5,846 nucleotides of DNA from Pseudomonadota bacterium. Lineage in GTDB: Bacteria > Pseudomonadota > Alphaproteobacteria > UBA2966 > CAIVPW01. This document shows, one piece after another, positions 1-5,535 of this stretch (the first letter of the stretch is position 1; every line of letters begins with the position of its first letter). The notes under the pieces were generated by a model that did no database searches, was not told the origin of the DNA, and worked only from the letters and a program-made list of their open reading frames with translations. Both the position numbers and the translations under genes were made by a program. Location: NCBI GenBank assembly GCA_027625125.1, contig JAQBXG010000110.1, forward strand, positions 1-5,846. The letters are read 5' to 3'.

Positions 1-115
1 GGCGAAGCGGCCCGGCACCGGTGTGCCGGCCAACCGCATCGACGAATTCGCCGGGCGGGTGCTGAAGCGCGGACTGGACGCCGACACTCTGCTGCGATTC
101 GAGGACGTCGAATGA
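1..115 (+). CDS. neuB: NeuB-family nonulosonic acid synthase, C-terminal end only (5' part outside window)
   Basis: Only the last 37 residues are present, read in frame from base 2 to the TGA at 113-115. They begin AKRPGTGVPA and end RFEDVE. The K-R-P-G-T-G motif followed by a G-R-x-L-K-R and a D-A-D-T-L segment is the signature of the small SAF (antifreeze-like) domain that closes NeuB/LegI/PseI enzymes. Those enzymes condense phosphoenolpyruvate with an N-acetylmannosamine-type sugar to make a nine-carbon 2-keto acid in the cytoplasm; the SAF domain helps close the active site of the partner subunit. The stop overlaps the next start as ATGA, and an epimerase and a CMP-transferase of the same pathway follow, which supports the call. 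Which sugar (Neu5Ac, legionaminic or another) cannot be decided from this fragment. Confidence 0.85.
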   Translation, partial: AKRPGTGVPANRIDEFAGRVLKRGLDADTLLRFEDVE

Positions 116-1257
116 CCCGGCGCATCTGTGTGTGGAATGGCAAGCGCGGCGGTTTCGGCGCGCTGGCGCCGACGATGCGGGCGATCCAGGCCCACGACGA
201 TCTGGAATTGCGCCTGGTGGTGACCGACCAGCATCTGTACGACCGCTTTGGCCGCACGGTGTCGGAGGTGGAGGAGAGCTTCACCGTCGATGCCGCGATC
301 GACATGGAACAGGCCGGGGATTCGAACGAGGACCGCGCCCGGGCGGTCGGCCGCTGTCTGGTCAAGGCGGTGGACGTGCTGGAGAAACTTCGCCCCGACA
401 TCCTGCTGGTGATCGGCGACCGCGGCGAGGTATTCGCCGGATGCATCGCCGCCCACAACATGCGGATCGCCATCGCCCACGTGCAGGGCGGCGATGTTTC
501 CGGCAGTCTGGACGAGCCGGTGCGCCACGCGATCACCAAGCTGGCGCATATTCATTTTCCGTCCACCGCCGCGTCGGCGGCGCGCATCGCCCGCATGGGT
601 GAGGAGGGGTGGCGCATCCACGTGGTCGGCGACACCCATATCGACCAGATGTTTCTGGGCGACGTGACGCCCGAGGACGAGGTGCGGGCGCGCTATGCGC
701 TGCCGGTCGGCGCGCCAGTCGTGATTGTCTTGCAGCATCCGGATTCGACCGAGCCGGACCACGCCGCCGCGCAGATGGCCGAGACCGTGGCGGCGGTGAT
801 CGACGCCGGACACCGGGCGATGTTCGTCTATCCGTGTTCGGACCAGGGATTCGAGGGCATCATCGGCGAAATCGAAAAAGTCCGCGACGCCCCTGGCGTG
901 TCGGTGCACGCGAATATTCCGGCGGCCGACTTTCAGGGATTGCAGCGCATCGCCACCTGTCTGGTCGGGAATTCGTCGGCCGGGTTGATCGAGGCGCCGT
1001 ATTTCGGCTTGCCGGCGATCAACGTCGGCGAGCGCCAGCGCGGACGCGAGCGGGCGGCGAATGTGAAGGACGTGCCGTATGACCGCACCGCCATCGCCGC
1101 CGCAATCGCCCGCGCCACCGGCGACGCGGCGTTTCGCGAATCGTTGGCCCGGATCGCGCCACCGTTCGGCGACGGCACCGCATACCGGCAGATCACCCGC
1201 GTGCTGGCCGAGACACCGCTGGACGCCGCGCTGCTGACCAAGAAAATGACGTACTGA
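112..1257 (+). CDS. neuC: Hydrolysing UDP-N-acetylglucosamine 2-epimerase, NeuC/LegG type
   Basis: This 381-residue protein has the length and layout of the hydrolysing UDP-GlcNAc 2-epimerases (two Rossmann domains, GT-B-like fold), which release UDP and give an N-acetylmannosamine-type sugar for the NeuB enzyme. Visible family marks are VTDQHLYDRFGRT (residues 37-49), IGDRGE (101-106, with the catalytic-region Asp103), HVQGGDVSGSLDEPVRHAIT (123-142), and the UDP-binding GNSSAGLIEAP (from 286) and NVGERQRGR (304-312). The start ATG overlaps the upstream stop (ATGA) and has a GAGG ribosome site at 101-104, 7 bases away. The stop overlaps the next start (TGATG). Between HVQGG and VSG the residue is Asp128 where relatives I recall carry Glu. 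Known relatives act on UDP-GlcNAc (NeuC) or UDP-diacetylbacillosamine (LegG). No bacillosamine genes are in view, so the substrate is open; the family call is firm. Confidence 0.9.
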   Translation: MTRRICVWNGKRGGFGALAPTMRAIQAHDDLELRLVVTDQHLYDRFGRTVSEVEESFTVDAAIDMEQAGDSNEDRARAVGRCLVKAVDVLEKLRPDILLVIGDRGEVFAGCIAAHNMRIAIAHVQGGDVSGSLDEPVRHAITKLAHIHFPSTAASAARIARMGEEGWRIHVVGDTHIDQMFLGDVTPEDEVRARYALPVGAPVVIVLQHPDSTEPDHAAAQMAETVAAVIDAGHRAMFVYPCSDQGFEGIIGEIEKVRDAPGVSVHANIPAADFQGLQRIATCLVGNSSAGLIEAPYFGLPAINVGERQRGRERAANVKDVPYDRTAIAAAIARATGDAAFRESLARIAPPFGDGTAYRQITRVLAETPLDAALLTKKMTY

Positions 1258-2255
1258 TGGCAAAGCCCCGGCTCCTGTATTACGCCGCGCTGCAATACGC
1301 GCCGGAGAATCTGGATGTGCTGCGCGCCGCGTTCAACGTGGTCGAACTGCCGGACCAGCGCGCCGACCGCGACGAGGTATTGGCGGAGGTGGACGCGGCA
1401 TGCGCGCCGCTGGGCACGCCGATGGACGCCGAACGGCTGGCCCGGTTTCCGAAATTGCGGGCGATCCTGAGCAACACCACCGGCGTCGCCCACATCGACA
1501 TGGACGCGGTGGCGAAGCGGGGCATCGAAGTGATTTCGCTGGTCGACGAGCAAGTGTTTCTGGCCGGGATCACCGCCACCGCCGAACATGCGGTCGGGTT
1601 GATGCTGGCGTTGTGGCGGCGGATTCCGTGGTCGTATTCGACGGTGCTGGTCGGCGACTGGAACCGCTTTGACCACGGTGCGCCGCGCATGTTGTCGCGC
1701 ATGTCGCTGGGCATCGTCGGACTGGGGCGGCTGGGCCGCCGCATGGCCGGATACGGCGCGGCGTTCGGCATGACCGTGCGGTATTTCGACCCCCACGTGG
1801 GTGCCGACGCCGAAGAAGGGCCGGCGCGGTGCGCGACGTTGACCGAATTGATCGCCGCGTCGGACGTGGTCAGCCTGCATGCGCCCGCCACCGCCGGGAC
1901 ACGCCACATGATCGGCGAGGCGGAATTGGCGGCGTTTCGCCCCGAGGCGATTCTGGTCAACACCGCCCGCGGGGAACTGGTGGATGAATTGGCGCTGGTC
2001 GCGGCGTTGCACGACGGCCGGTTGGCCGGGGTGGCGACGGATGTTCTGGACGGCGAGTTCGCGCCGGGGTTTTCGCCGCTGGAGCACCCGTTGGTCGAGT
2101 ATGCCCGCCGCCACGACAATGTGTTGATTACGCCGCATATCGGCGGATCGACCCGCGATGCCTGGCAAGAGACGCAGCGGCGGGTCATCGACCGCGCGGT
2201 GGCGTTCTTCAACGCGCCCGCAGCGAAGCCGAAAAAAACGCGGCGGAAAAAGTAA
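1257..2255 (+). CDS. D-isomer-specific 2-hydroxyacid dehydrogenase, NAD(P)-dependent (SerA/GhrB superfamily)
   Basis: This 332-residue oxidoreductase interconverts a 2-keto acid and a D-2-hydroxy acid. The nucleotide-binding domain shows GLGRLG (155-160) with an acidic Asp178 at the end of beta-2 (YFDP), which favours NAD+ over NADP+. The catalytic triad is intact: Arg238 in NTARGE, Glu267 in VLDGE exactly 29 residues later, and His294 in TPHIGG. The catalytic domain is split around the Rossmann domain as usual, and no ACT or regulatory domain follows. The last residues are a Lys/Arg-rich tail (KPKKTRRKK) coded by an A-rich stretch unlike the rest of the window. The gene overlaps both neighbours by one base (TGATG before, TAATG after), so it is translated as part of the nonulosonate operon. 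The standard NeuC-NeuB-NeuA route needs no such enzyme. It could make a hydroxy-acid substituent (glycerate or lactate) or act on a sugar acid; the substrate is unknown. Confidence 0.88.
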   Translation: MAKPRLLYYAALQYAPENLDVLRAAFNVVELPDQRADRDEVLAEVDAACAPLGTPMDAERLARFPKLRAILSNTTGVAHIDMDAVAKRGIEVISLVDEQVFLAGITATAEHAVGLMLALWRRIPWSYSTVLVGDWNRFDHGAPRMLSRMSLGIVGLGRLGRRMAGYGAAFGMTVRYFDPHVGADAEEGPARCATLTELIAASDVVSLHAPATAGTRHMIGEAELAAFRPEAILVNTARGELVDELALVAALHDGRLAGVATDVLDGEFAPGFSPLEHPLVEYARRHDNVLITPHIGGSTRDAWQETQRRVIDRAVAFFNAPAAKPKKTRRKK

Positions 2256-2992
2256 TGAAGCTGATCGACGGCGCATGCTGGGGGCTGGTGCCCGCGCGGG
2301 GCGGATCGCGCAGCGTTCGCATGAAGAACCTGGCGATGCTGGGCGGCCGGCCGCTGCTGGACTATTGCGCCGCCGCCGGAAATGCCGCGACAGGCATTGC
2401 GCGTATGCTGTGCAGCACCGACGCGCCGGCGATCACCGAACGCTGCGCGGCGCTGGGGGTCGAAGTCCATCACCGGCCGGCGGCATTGAGCGGCGACGAC
2501 ACGGCGGTATTCGACGTGATCGCCCACTTGTTGGCGGACATCGCCGCAACCGAGGGCGCGGTCGCGGAATGGATCGCGCTGTTGCAGCCGACGTCGCCGT
2601 TTGTCACCCCGGCCCAGATCGAAGCGTGTCTGGACGTGTTGCGCGCCGACCGCGCGGCGGGATCGGTGCAGACGGTGATTCCGGTGCCCCACAACCAGCA
2701 TGCGTTCAACCAGCGCACGGTCGCCGAAGGCGAGGTTTCGTTCCGCTTCGCCGCCGAACGGGCCGACGCCTATAACAAGCAGCGCAAGCCACCGCTGTTC
2801 CTGTTCGGCAATCTGGTGATCTTTCACGCCGCGCGGGCGCTGGAACAGGGCACGGTATTCGCGGCCCCGTCGCGGCCGGTCGAGATTCCGCCGCTCAACG
2901 GATTCGATTGCGACGGGCCAATGGATTTCGCCGTCGGCGACGCATTGCTGGCGGCGGGACTTGTCGAGCTTTCGCATCTGGCCGCGGACTGA
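2255..2992 (+). CDS. neuA: CMP-acylneuraminate (nonulosonate) cytidylyltransferase family protein
   Basis: This 245-residue cytoplasmic enzyme family uses CTP to activate a nine-carbon sugar acid as its CMP derivative, the donor for glycosyltransferases. The N-terminal nucleotide-binding loop PARGGSRSVRMKN (13-25) matches the PARgGSK...KN signature. CSTD (53-56), RPAAL in the next segment, and LLQPTSPF (109-116) follow in the expected order. The C-terminal FDCDGPMDFAVGDALL block carries the Asp pair used for Mg2+ binding in the family. The middle part is divergent: where CMP-Neu5Ac synthases usually have an R-Q-D-x-P...NGAIY segment, this one reads YNKQRKPPLFLFGN, so the accepted sugar may not be Neu5Ac. 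The start overlaps the preceding stop as TAATG, indicating coupled translation. It is the last gene of the plus-strand run and converges on the sulfoquinovose gene 65 bases away. Confidence 0.87.
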   Translation: MKLIDGACWGLVPARGGSRSVRMKNLAMLGGRPLLDYCAAAGNAATGIARMLCSTDAPAITERCAALGVEVHHRPAALSGDDTAVFDVIAHLLADIAATEGAVAEWIALLQPTSPFVTPAQIEACLDVLRADRAAGSVQTVIPVPHNQHAFNQRTVAEGEVSFRFAAERADAYNKQRKPPLFLFGNLVIFHAARALEQGTVFAAPSRPVEIPPLNGFDCDGPMDFAVGDALLAAGLVELSHLAAD

Positions 2993-2997
2993 GGCGG

Positions 2998-3021
2998 CGC
3001 TGCCCGGCCCGCCGGGCGGCG
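2998..3021. terminator. GC-rich hairpin between converging genes (possible bidirectional terminator)
   Basis: The arms at 2998-3007 and 3012-3021 form a 10-bp stem (one G-T pair, otherwise Watson-Crick) around a 4-base CCCG loop. It begins 6 bases after the neuA-like stop and lies inside the 65-base gap between two converging genes, where a shared terminator would be expected. No T-run follows on either strand, so it is not a classical intrinsic terminator. It may act as an RNA 3'-end stabiliser or simply reflect high GC. Confidence 0.4.
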
Positions 3022-3057
3022 GCCGGTGTTCGCGCTGTCCGCTGGCTCGGCGCCGGT

Positions 3058-4230
3058 TCACACCTGGACCCTTGCTCCCCCGCCCTTCCATTTGATCGTC
3101 GGCGCGAGGTCGGCGCGATCGACACCGCCGGACTGTGCGTGGACCACCGCCAGCATCCGGTCGAGGGAATCGTCGGTCAGCAAATGCGGGACCAAACCGA
3201 GGTCGGCGAGGTGGGAGTGGCTGGCGTTGTAGTAGTGCTCTTCGGCCTCGGCGCGCGGATTGTCGAGGTGTTCGAGCTGGACCGCGAGACCGGCGCGCGC
3301 TCCCGCCGCCTGTACGCGGTGGGCGAGATCGAGCACGCTGTACTGTTCGGTGAACTGGTTGAAGACGCGGAACTCGCCGGCCGCGGCGGGATTGTGGACC
3401 GCGAGGTCGACGCACTGGACGGTGTCGCGGATGTCGAGGAAGCCGCGCGTCTGGCCGCCCTTGCCGTAGACGCTGAGCGGCGCGCCGAGACTGGCCTGGA
3501 CCAGGAAGCGGTTGATGACGGTGCCGAACACATGGTCGTAGTGAAACGACGTGCGGAGCAACGGGTCGCGCAGCGTGTGATCGGTATCGACACCGTAGAC
3601 GACGCCCTGGTTCAGGTCGGTGGCGCGTACGCCCCAGATGCGGCAGGCGAATTCGATGTTGTGGGAATCGTGCACCTTGGACAGGTGATAGAAGCTGGCC
3701 GGCTTTTTCGGGTACAGCATCGTGTCGGAGCGGCCGTTGTGGGTGACGGTGAGGTAGCCTTCCTCGATATCGATGTTGGGGGTGCCGTATTCGCCCATCG
3801 TGCCGAGCTTGACGAGGTGGGCGTCGGGACATGCGTGCCGCATTGCGAACAGGACGTTCAGCGTGCCGACGACATTGTTGACCTGGGTTTCCACCGCCGC
3901 CGTGCGGTTCTGCATCGAATATGGCGCCGACGGCTGTTCGCCATAGTGGACGATGGCGTCGGGCCGCGCCTCTTCGAGCAGGCCGTAGACGGACCGGGCA
4001 TTGGTCAGGTCGCCGACCCGCATCGTGATGGTTTTGCCGGTGATGCGTTTCCACGAACGCACGCGATGGTGCAGCGACGGCACCGGCGCGAGCGGCGCGA
4101 TGCCCAGTTCCACTTCCCATTTTCGCTTGGCGAAGCTGTCGGCCACCGTGACTTCGTGGCCGGCGTCGGAGAAATGCATCGCCGTGGGCCAGCCGAGATA
4201 GCCGTCGCCGCCGAGAATCAGAATCCGCAT
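3058..4230 (-). CDS. sqdB: UDP-sulfoquinovose synthase (SQD1/SqdB-family NAD-dependent epimerase/dehydratase)
   Basis: This 390-residue extended short-chain dehydrogenase closely resembles UDP-sulfoquinovose synthases, which combine UDP-glucose and sulfite to form UDP-sulfoquinovose. The N-terminal GGDGYLGW (7-14) is the NAD+ loop (GxxGxxG). GEQPSAPYSM (97-106), LGTMGEYGTPNIDIEEGY (142-159), FYHLSKVHDSHN (180-191), LNQGVVYGV (206-214), GKGGQTRGFLDIRDTVQC (256-273), FRVFNQFTEQ (287-296) and EEHYYNASH near the end match the plant SQD1 sequence as remembered almost word for word. Thr144, Tyr181 and Lys185 sit one residue off the published catalytic set of Arabidopsis SQD1. The ATG at 4230-4228 was chosen because the NAD+ loop starts right after it and GGAG lies 7 bases upstream (4241-4238); a longer open frame continues upstream but is only a shadow of the preceding gene. 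No sulfoquinovosyltransferase (sqdD/sqdX/SQD2) is in view, so the product could enter sulfolipid or a surface glycan. Confidence 0.92.
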   Translation of the reverse strand: MRILILGGDGYLGWPTAMHFSDAGHEVTVADSFAKRKWEVELGIAPLAPVPSLHHRVRSWKRITGKTITMRVGDLTNARSVYGLLEEARPDAIVHYGEQPSAPYSMQNRTAAVETQVNNVVGTLNVLFAMRHACPDAHLVKLGTMGEYGTPNIDIEEGYLTVTHNGRSDTMLYPKKPASFYHLSKVHDSHNIEFACRIWGVRATDLNQGVVYGVDTDHTLRDPLLRTSFHYDHVFGTVINRFLVQASLGAPLSVYGKGGQTRGFLDIRDTVQCVDLAVHNPAAAGEFRVFNQFTEQYSVLDLAHRVQAAGARAGLAVQLEHLDNPRAEAEEHYYNASHSHLADLGLVPHLLTDDSLDRMLAVVHAQSGGVDRADLAPTIKWKGGGARVQV

Positions 4231-4256
4231 CGATACGCTCCGTGCGCCGGGCGGCG

Positions 4257-4772
4257 CTATTGCTCGTGGACGAGGGACCGGGCGGCGACGCGCACCCGCA
4301 CCGCGCGCCCAAGCAGTTCGAGAAGGATGACGGCGCGCTGGCGGTCTTCGCGGCACTGAAAGATGCCGACCTGGTCGAGCAGCGCGCCTTCGGTGACGCG
4401 CACGCGCTCGCCGGCGCGGTAGCGGGAAGATGGCCCCCGGCCGCGATCGATATCGATCAGGCCGTCGTCGCCCTCGTGGGCGCGCAACTCGGCAATCACC
4501 GCGTCGGGCACCGGCGTCGGCGGGCCGCCGAAGGCGATGAGCTGTTGCACGCCGGGGGCGGTGGTGACGGCGCGGGCGCTTTGCAGGTCGAAGTCGGCGC
4601 GCACGAACAGATAGCGCGGAAACAGCGGCGCGCGGACCCAGTCGGTGCGGCGCGCGTGGCGGCGGCGGCGGCTGTATTCCGGCAGGTAGGCCTCGAACCC
4701 CCGTTGCCACAGGTTGTTGCGCGCCCAGACTTCGGCCCGCATCTGAGTCGTGACGCAATACCAGCGGATCAT
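4257..4772 (-). CDS. NusG/RfaH-like transcription elongation (antitermination) factor
   Basis: This 171-residue protein is close to RfaH in size. The NGN domain starts at once with MIRWYCVTTQMRAE and carries the family signature APLFPRYLFVRADF (48-61), preceded by an Arg-rich loop (RRRRHARR, 35-42). A linker leads to a KOW-like domain beginning near residue 118 (GERVRVTEGALLDQVGIFQ), ending with SLVHEQ. NusG paralogues of this type bind RNA polymerase and suppress pausing or termination in long polysaccharide operons. The chosen ATG gives the standard NGN beginning and overlaps the upstream stop by 4 bases (ATGA), so translation is probably coupled to the regulator gene. It lies 26 bases before the sulfoquinovose gene. 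It is a specialised paralogue rather than the housekeeping NusG, judged by its context away from secE/rplK and its divergent sequence. The target operon is unknown. Confidence 0.88.
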   Translation of the reverse strand: MIRWYCVTTQMRAEVWARNNLWQRGFEAYLPEYSRRRRHARRTDWVRAPLFPRYLFVRADFDLQSARAVTTAPGVQQLIAFGGPPTPVPDAVIAELRAHEGDDGLIDIDRGRGPSSRYRAGERVRVTEGALLDQVGIFQCREDRQRAVILLELLGRAVRVRVAARSLVHEQ

Positions 4773-5425
4773 CGCCCGCCCCCGCGGTCGGCGGGCCGCC
4801 GCGAGACTCGCAGGATCGACGGCACCAGAATGCGATCGGCCGGCAACGCCGCCGCCAGCGCGTCGTAGCTGGATTGCGGCCGGGTGGAGTTGGTCAGCAG
4901 CACGCCGTCCACCGCCGGCGCCGCAGCCAGATCGGCCACCATCGGCACGCCGAGGAATTGCGGCTCGGTGGCCGCCGGATCGACGACCGCCGCGACCCGG
5001 ACCGCGTGGCGCATCGCACACAGAAGGGCGATCTCGGCGAGGTCGCCGGAGCCGTAAAGGACGACCCGGGTCCAGCCGCGTCCGGCGCATTGGCCCAGCA
5101 GGTCGTCACAGGCGTTGCGCGCCTCGCGGTAGAAGCTGAGGGAGCGCGACAGGTACCCGGCGGTCAGGCGGCTTTTTTCGGCGAAGCCCTGCGGCGTCAG
5201 GTAATAGGCATAGCGGTTGGCCGGCACCGACTTCATCTTGATCCAGCCCTTGCGGACGCAGCGGCGCAGGTAGGCGTTGGTCAGGCCCAGGGCGATGCCC
5301 AGCTCGCTGGACAGCCGCCGCTGCGACACCTCGCTGTTCTGGTGCAGGGCGTCGAGCAGGCCGAGGGTGATGGCGGAATCGCCATCCTCGCCGTCCGCTT
5401 CGCCTTTTGTCGATGATGACGCCAA
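4769..5425 (-). CDS. Winged-helix (EPS-associated MarR-type) regulator fused to a Rossmann-like domain
   Basis: This 218-residue protein has two parts. Residues about 19-100 form a winged helix-turn-helix: the recognition region VSQRRLSSELGIALGLTNAY (33-52), KGWIKMK (59-65), then YAYYLTPQGFAEKSRLT (72-88). This is the pattern of the EPS-associated MarR-type regulators found beside NusG-like genes in polysaccharide loci. Residues about 118-205 look like a Rossmann or PglD-N-type domain: VVLYGSGDLAEIA (121-133, GxGxxxE loop), VAAVVDP (144-150), FLGVPMVADL after it, and an ILVPSIL strand near the end. Such folds bind nucleotide sugars or NAD-type ligands, so it may sense a pathway intermediate; this is inference. 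The start is a TTG (5425-5423). No in-frame ATG or GTG exists before the upstream in-frame stop, and a GAGG site lies 7 bases upstream. An acidic, probably disordered N-tail (SSSTKGEADGEDGD) precedes the DNA-binding domain. Confidence 0.8.
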   Translation of the reverse strand: MASSSTKGEADGEDGDSAITLGLLDALHQNSEVSQRRLSSELGIALGLTNAYLRRCVRKGWIKMKSVPANRYAYYLTPQGFAEKSRLTAGYLSRSLSFYREARNACDDLLGQCAGRGWTRVVLYGSGDLAEIALLCAMRHAVRVAAVVDPAATEPQFLGVPMVADLAAAPAVDGVLLTNSTRPQSSYDALAAALPADRILVPSILRVSRRPADRGGGR

Positions 5426-5440
5426 GATCGAGCCTCGCCG

Positions 5441-5461
5441 AGCGTTCGTGGCGTGAACGCT
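5441..5461. repeat. Inverted repeat AGCGTTC-N7-GAACGCT
   Basis: The perfect 7-bp arms at 5441-5447 and 5455-5461 are separated by 7 bases, giving a centre-to-centre distance of 14 bases. It covers the predicted transcription start and -10 region of the minus-strand operon. The size is typical of a dimer-binding site. Its arm GAACG recurs in the neighbouring repeat, which argues for a family of sites rather than chance. Confidence 0.55.
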
Positions 5462-5486
5462 ACCATGTTCACCGCATGAACGTCAA
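5457..5486 (-). promoter_or_regulatory. Candidate promoter of the regulator-NusG-sqdB operon
   Basis: Read on the minus strand, TTGACG (5486-5481) is a near-perfect -35 element. TAGCGT (5462-5457) stands 18 bases downstream with a TG one base before it (TGGTAGCGT), an extended -10 arrangement. Transcription would begin near 5450, leaving a leader of about 24 bases with GAGG before the TTG start. The -10 matches the consensus at only three of six positions. The spacer is filled by an inverted repeat, which suits repression by the encoded regulator. Confidence 0.42.
5467..5481. repeat. Inverted repeat GTTCA-N5-TGAAC in the promoter spacer
   Basis: The perfect 5-bp arms at 5467-5471 and 5477-5481 lie between the candidate -35 and -10 of the regulator operon. 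The left arm also pairs with GTGAAC at 5453-5458 (GTGAAC-N8-GTTCAC), so the sites interlock. TGAACG occurs at 5454-5459 and again at 5477-5482, 23 bases apart. This looks like a composite operator for autoregulation by the winged-helix protein; binding is inferred. Confidence 0.5.
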
Positions 5487-5496
5487 GGTTTGGGGG

Positions 5497-5513
5497 GTGC
5501 GGCGGGGCCGCAC
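5497..5513. repeat. Perfect GC hairpin GTGCGGC-GGG-GCCGCAC
   Basis: The 7-bp perfect arms at 5497-5503 and 5507-5513 flank a 3-base loop in the middle of the divergent region. No T-run follows on either strand, so it does not read as an intrinsic terminator. It is followed by an imperfect inverted repeat (ATGGGTG 5517-5523, CGCCCAT 5529-5535). It may insulate the two promoters or serve as a protein site; no role is shown by the sequence. Confidence 0.4.
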
Positions 5514-5535
5514 ACCATGGGTGCCGGACGCCCAT

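Noticed and set aside
1280..4312. A 1010-codon open frame on the minus strand spanning about 3 kb
   Set aside because: It runs antisense to the dehydrogenase and cytidylyltransferase genes and overlaps the sulfoquinovose gene out of frame. Its translation is Arg/Ala/Pro-rich with no family motif. Long spurious frames are expected at this GC content.
2908..4359. A 483-codon open frame on the plus strand opposite the sulfoquinovose gene
   Set aside because: The minus-strand frame here carries clear SQD1-family motifs; this one has only Val/Asp/Ala-rich antisense composition and no recognisable domain.
4414..4424. GCGCGGTAGCG on the plus strand, similar to the ops element
   Set aside because: It lies antisense inside the NusG-like coding region, far from any plus-strand leader, and is explained by ordinary codons for Tyr-Arg-Ala.
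4231..4758. Extension of the sulfoquinovose gene upstream to make a 566-residue protein
   Set aside because: The added part is Arg/Pro-rich, lies over the NusG-like gene in another frame, and the NAD+ loop with a good GGAG site begins at 4230.
4773..5090. Extension of the NusG-like gene upstream to a 277-residue protein
   Set aside because: The extra residues are a shadow of the regulator gene; NGN domains start directly at the MIRWYCV segment, and the internal ATG forms a standard 4-bp overlap with the upstream stop.
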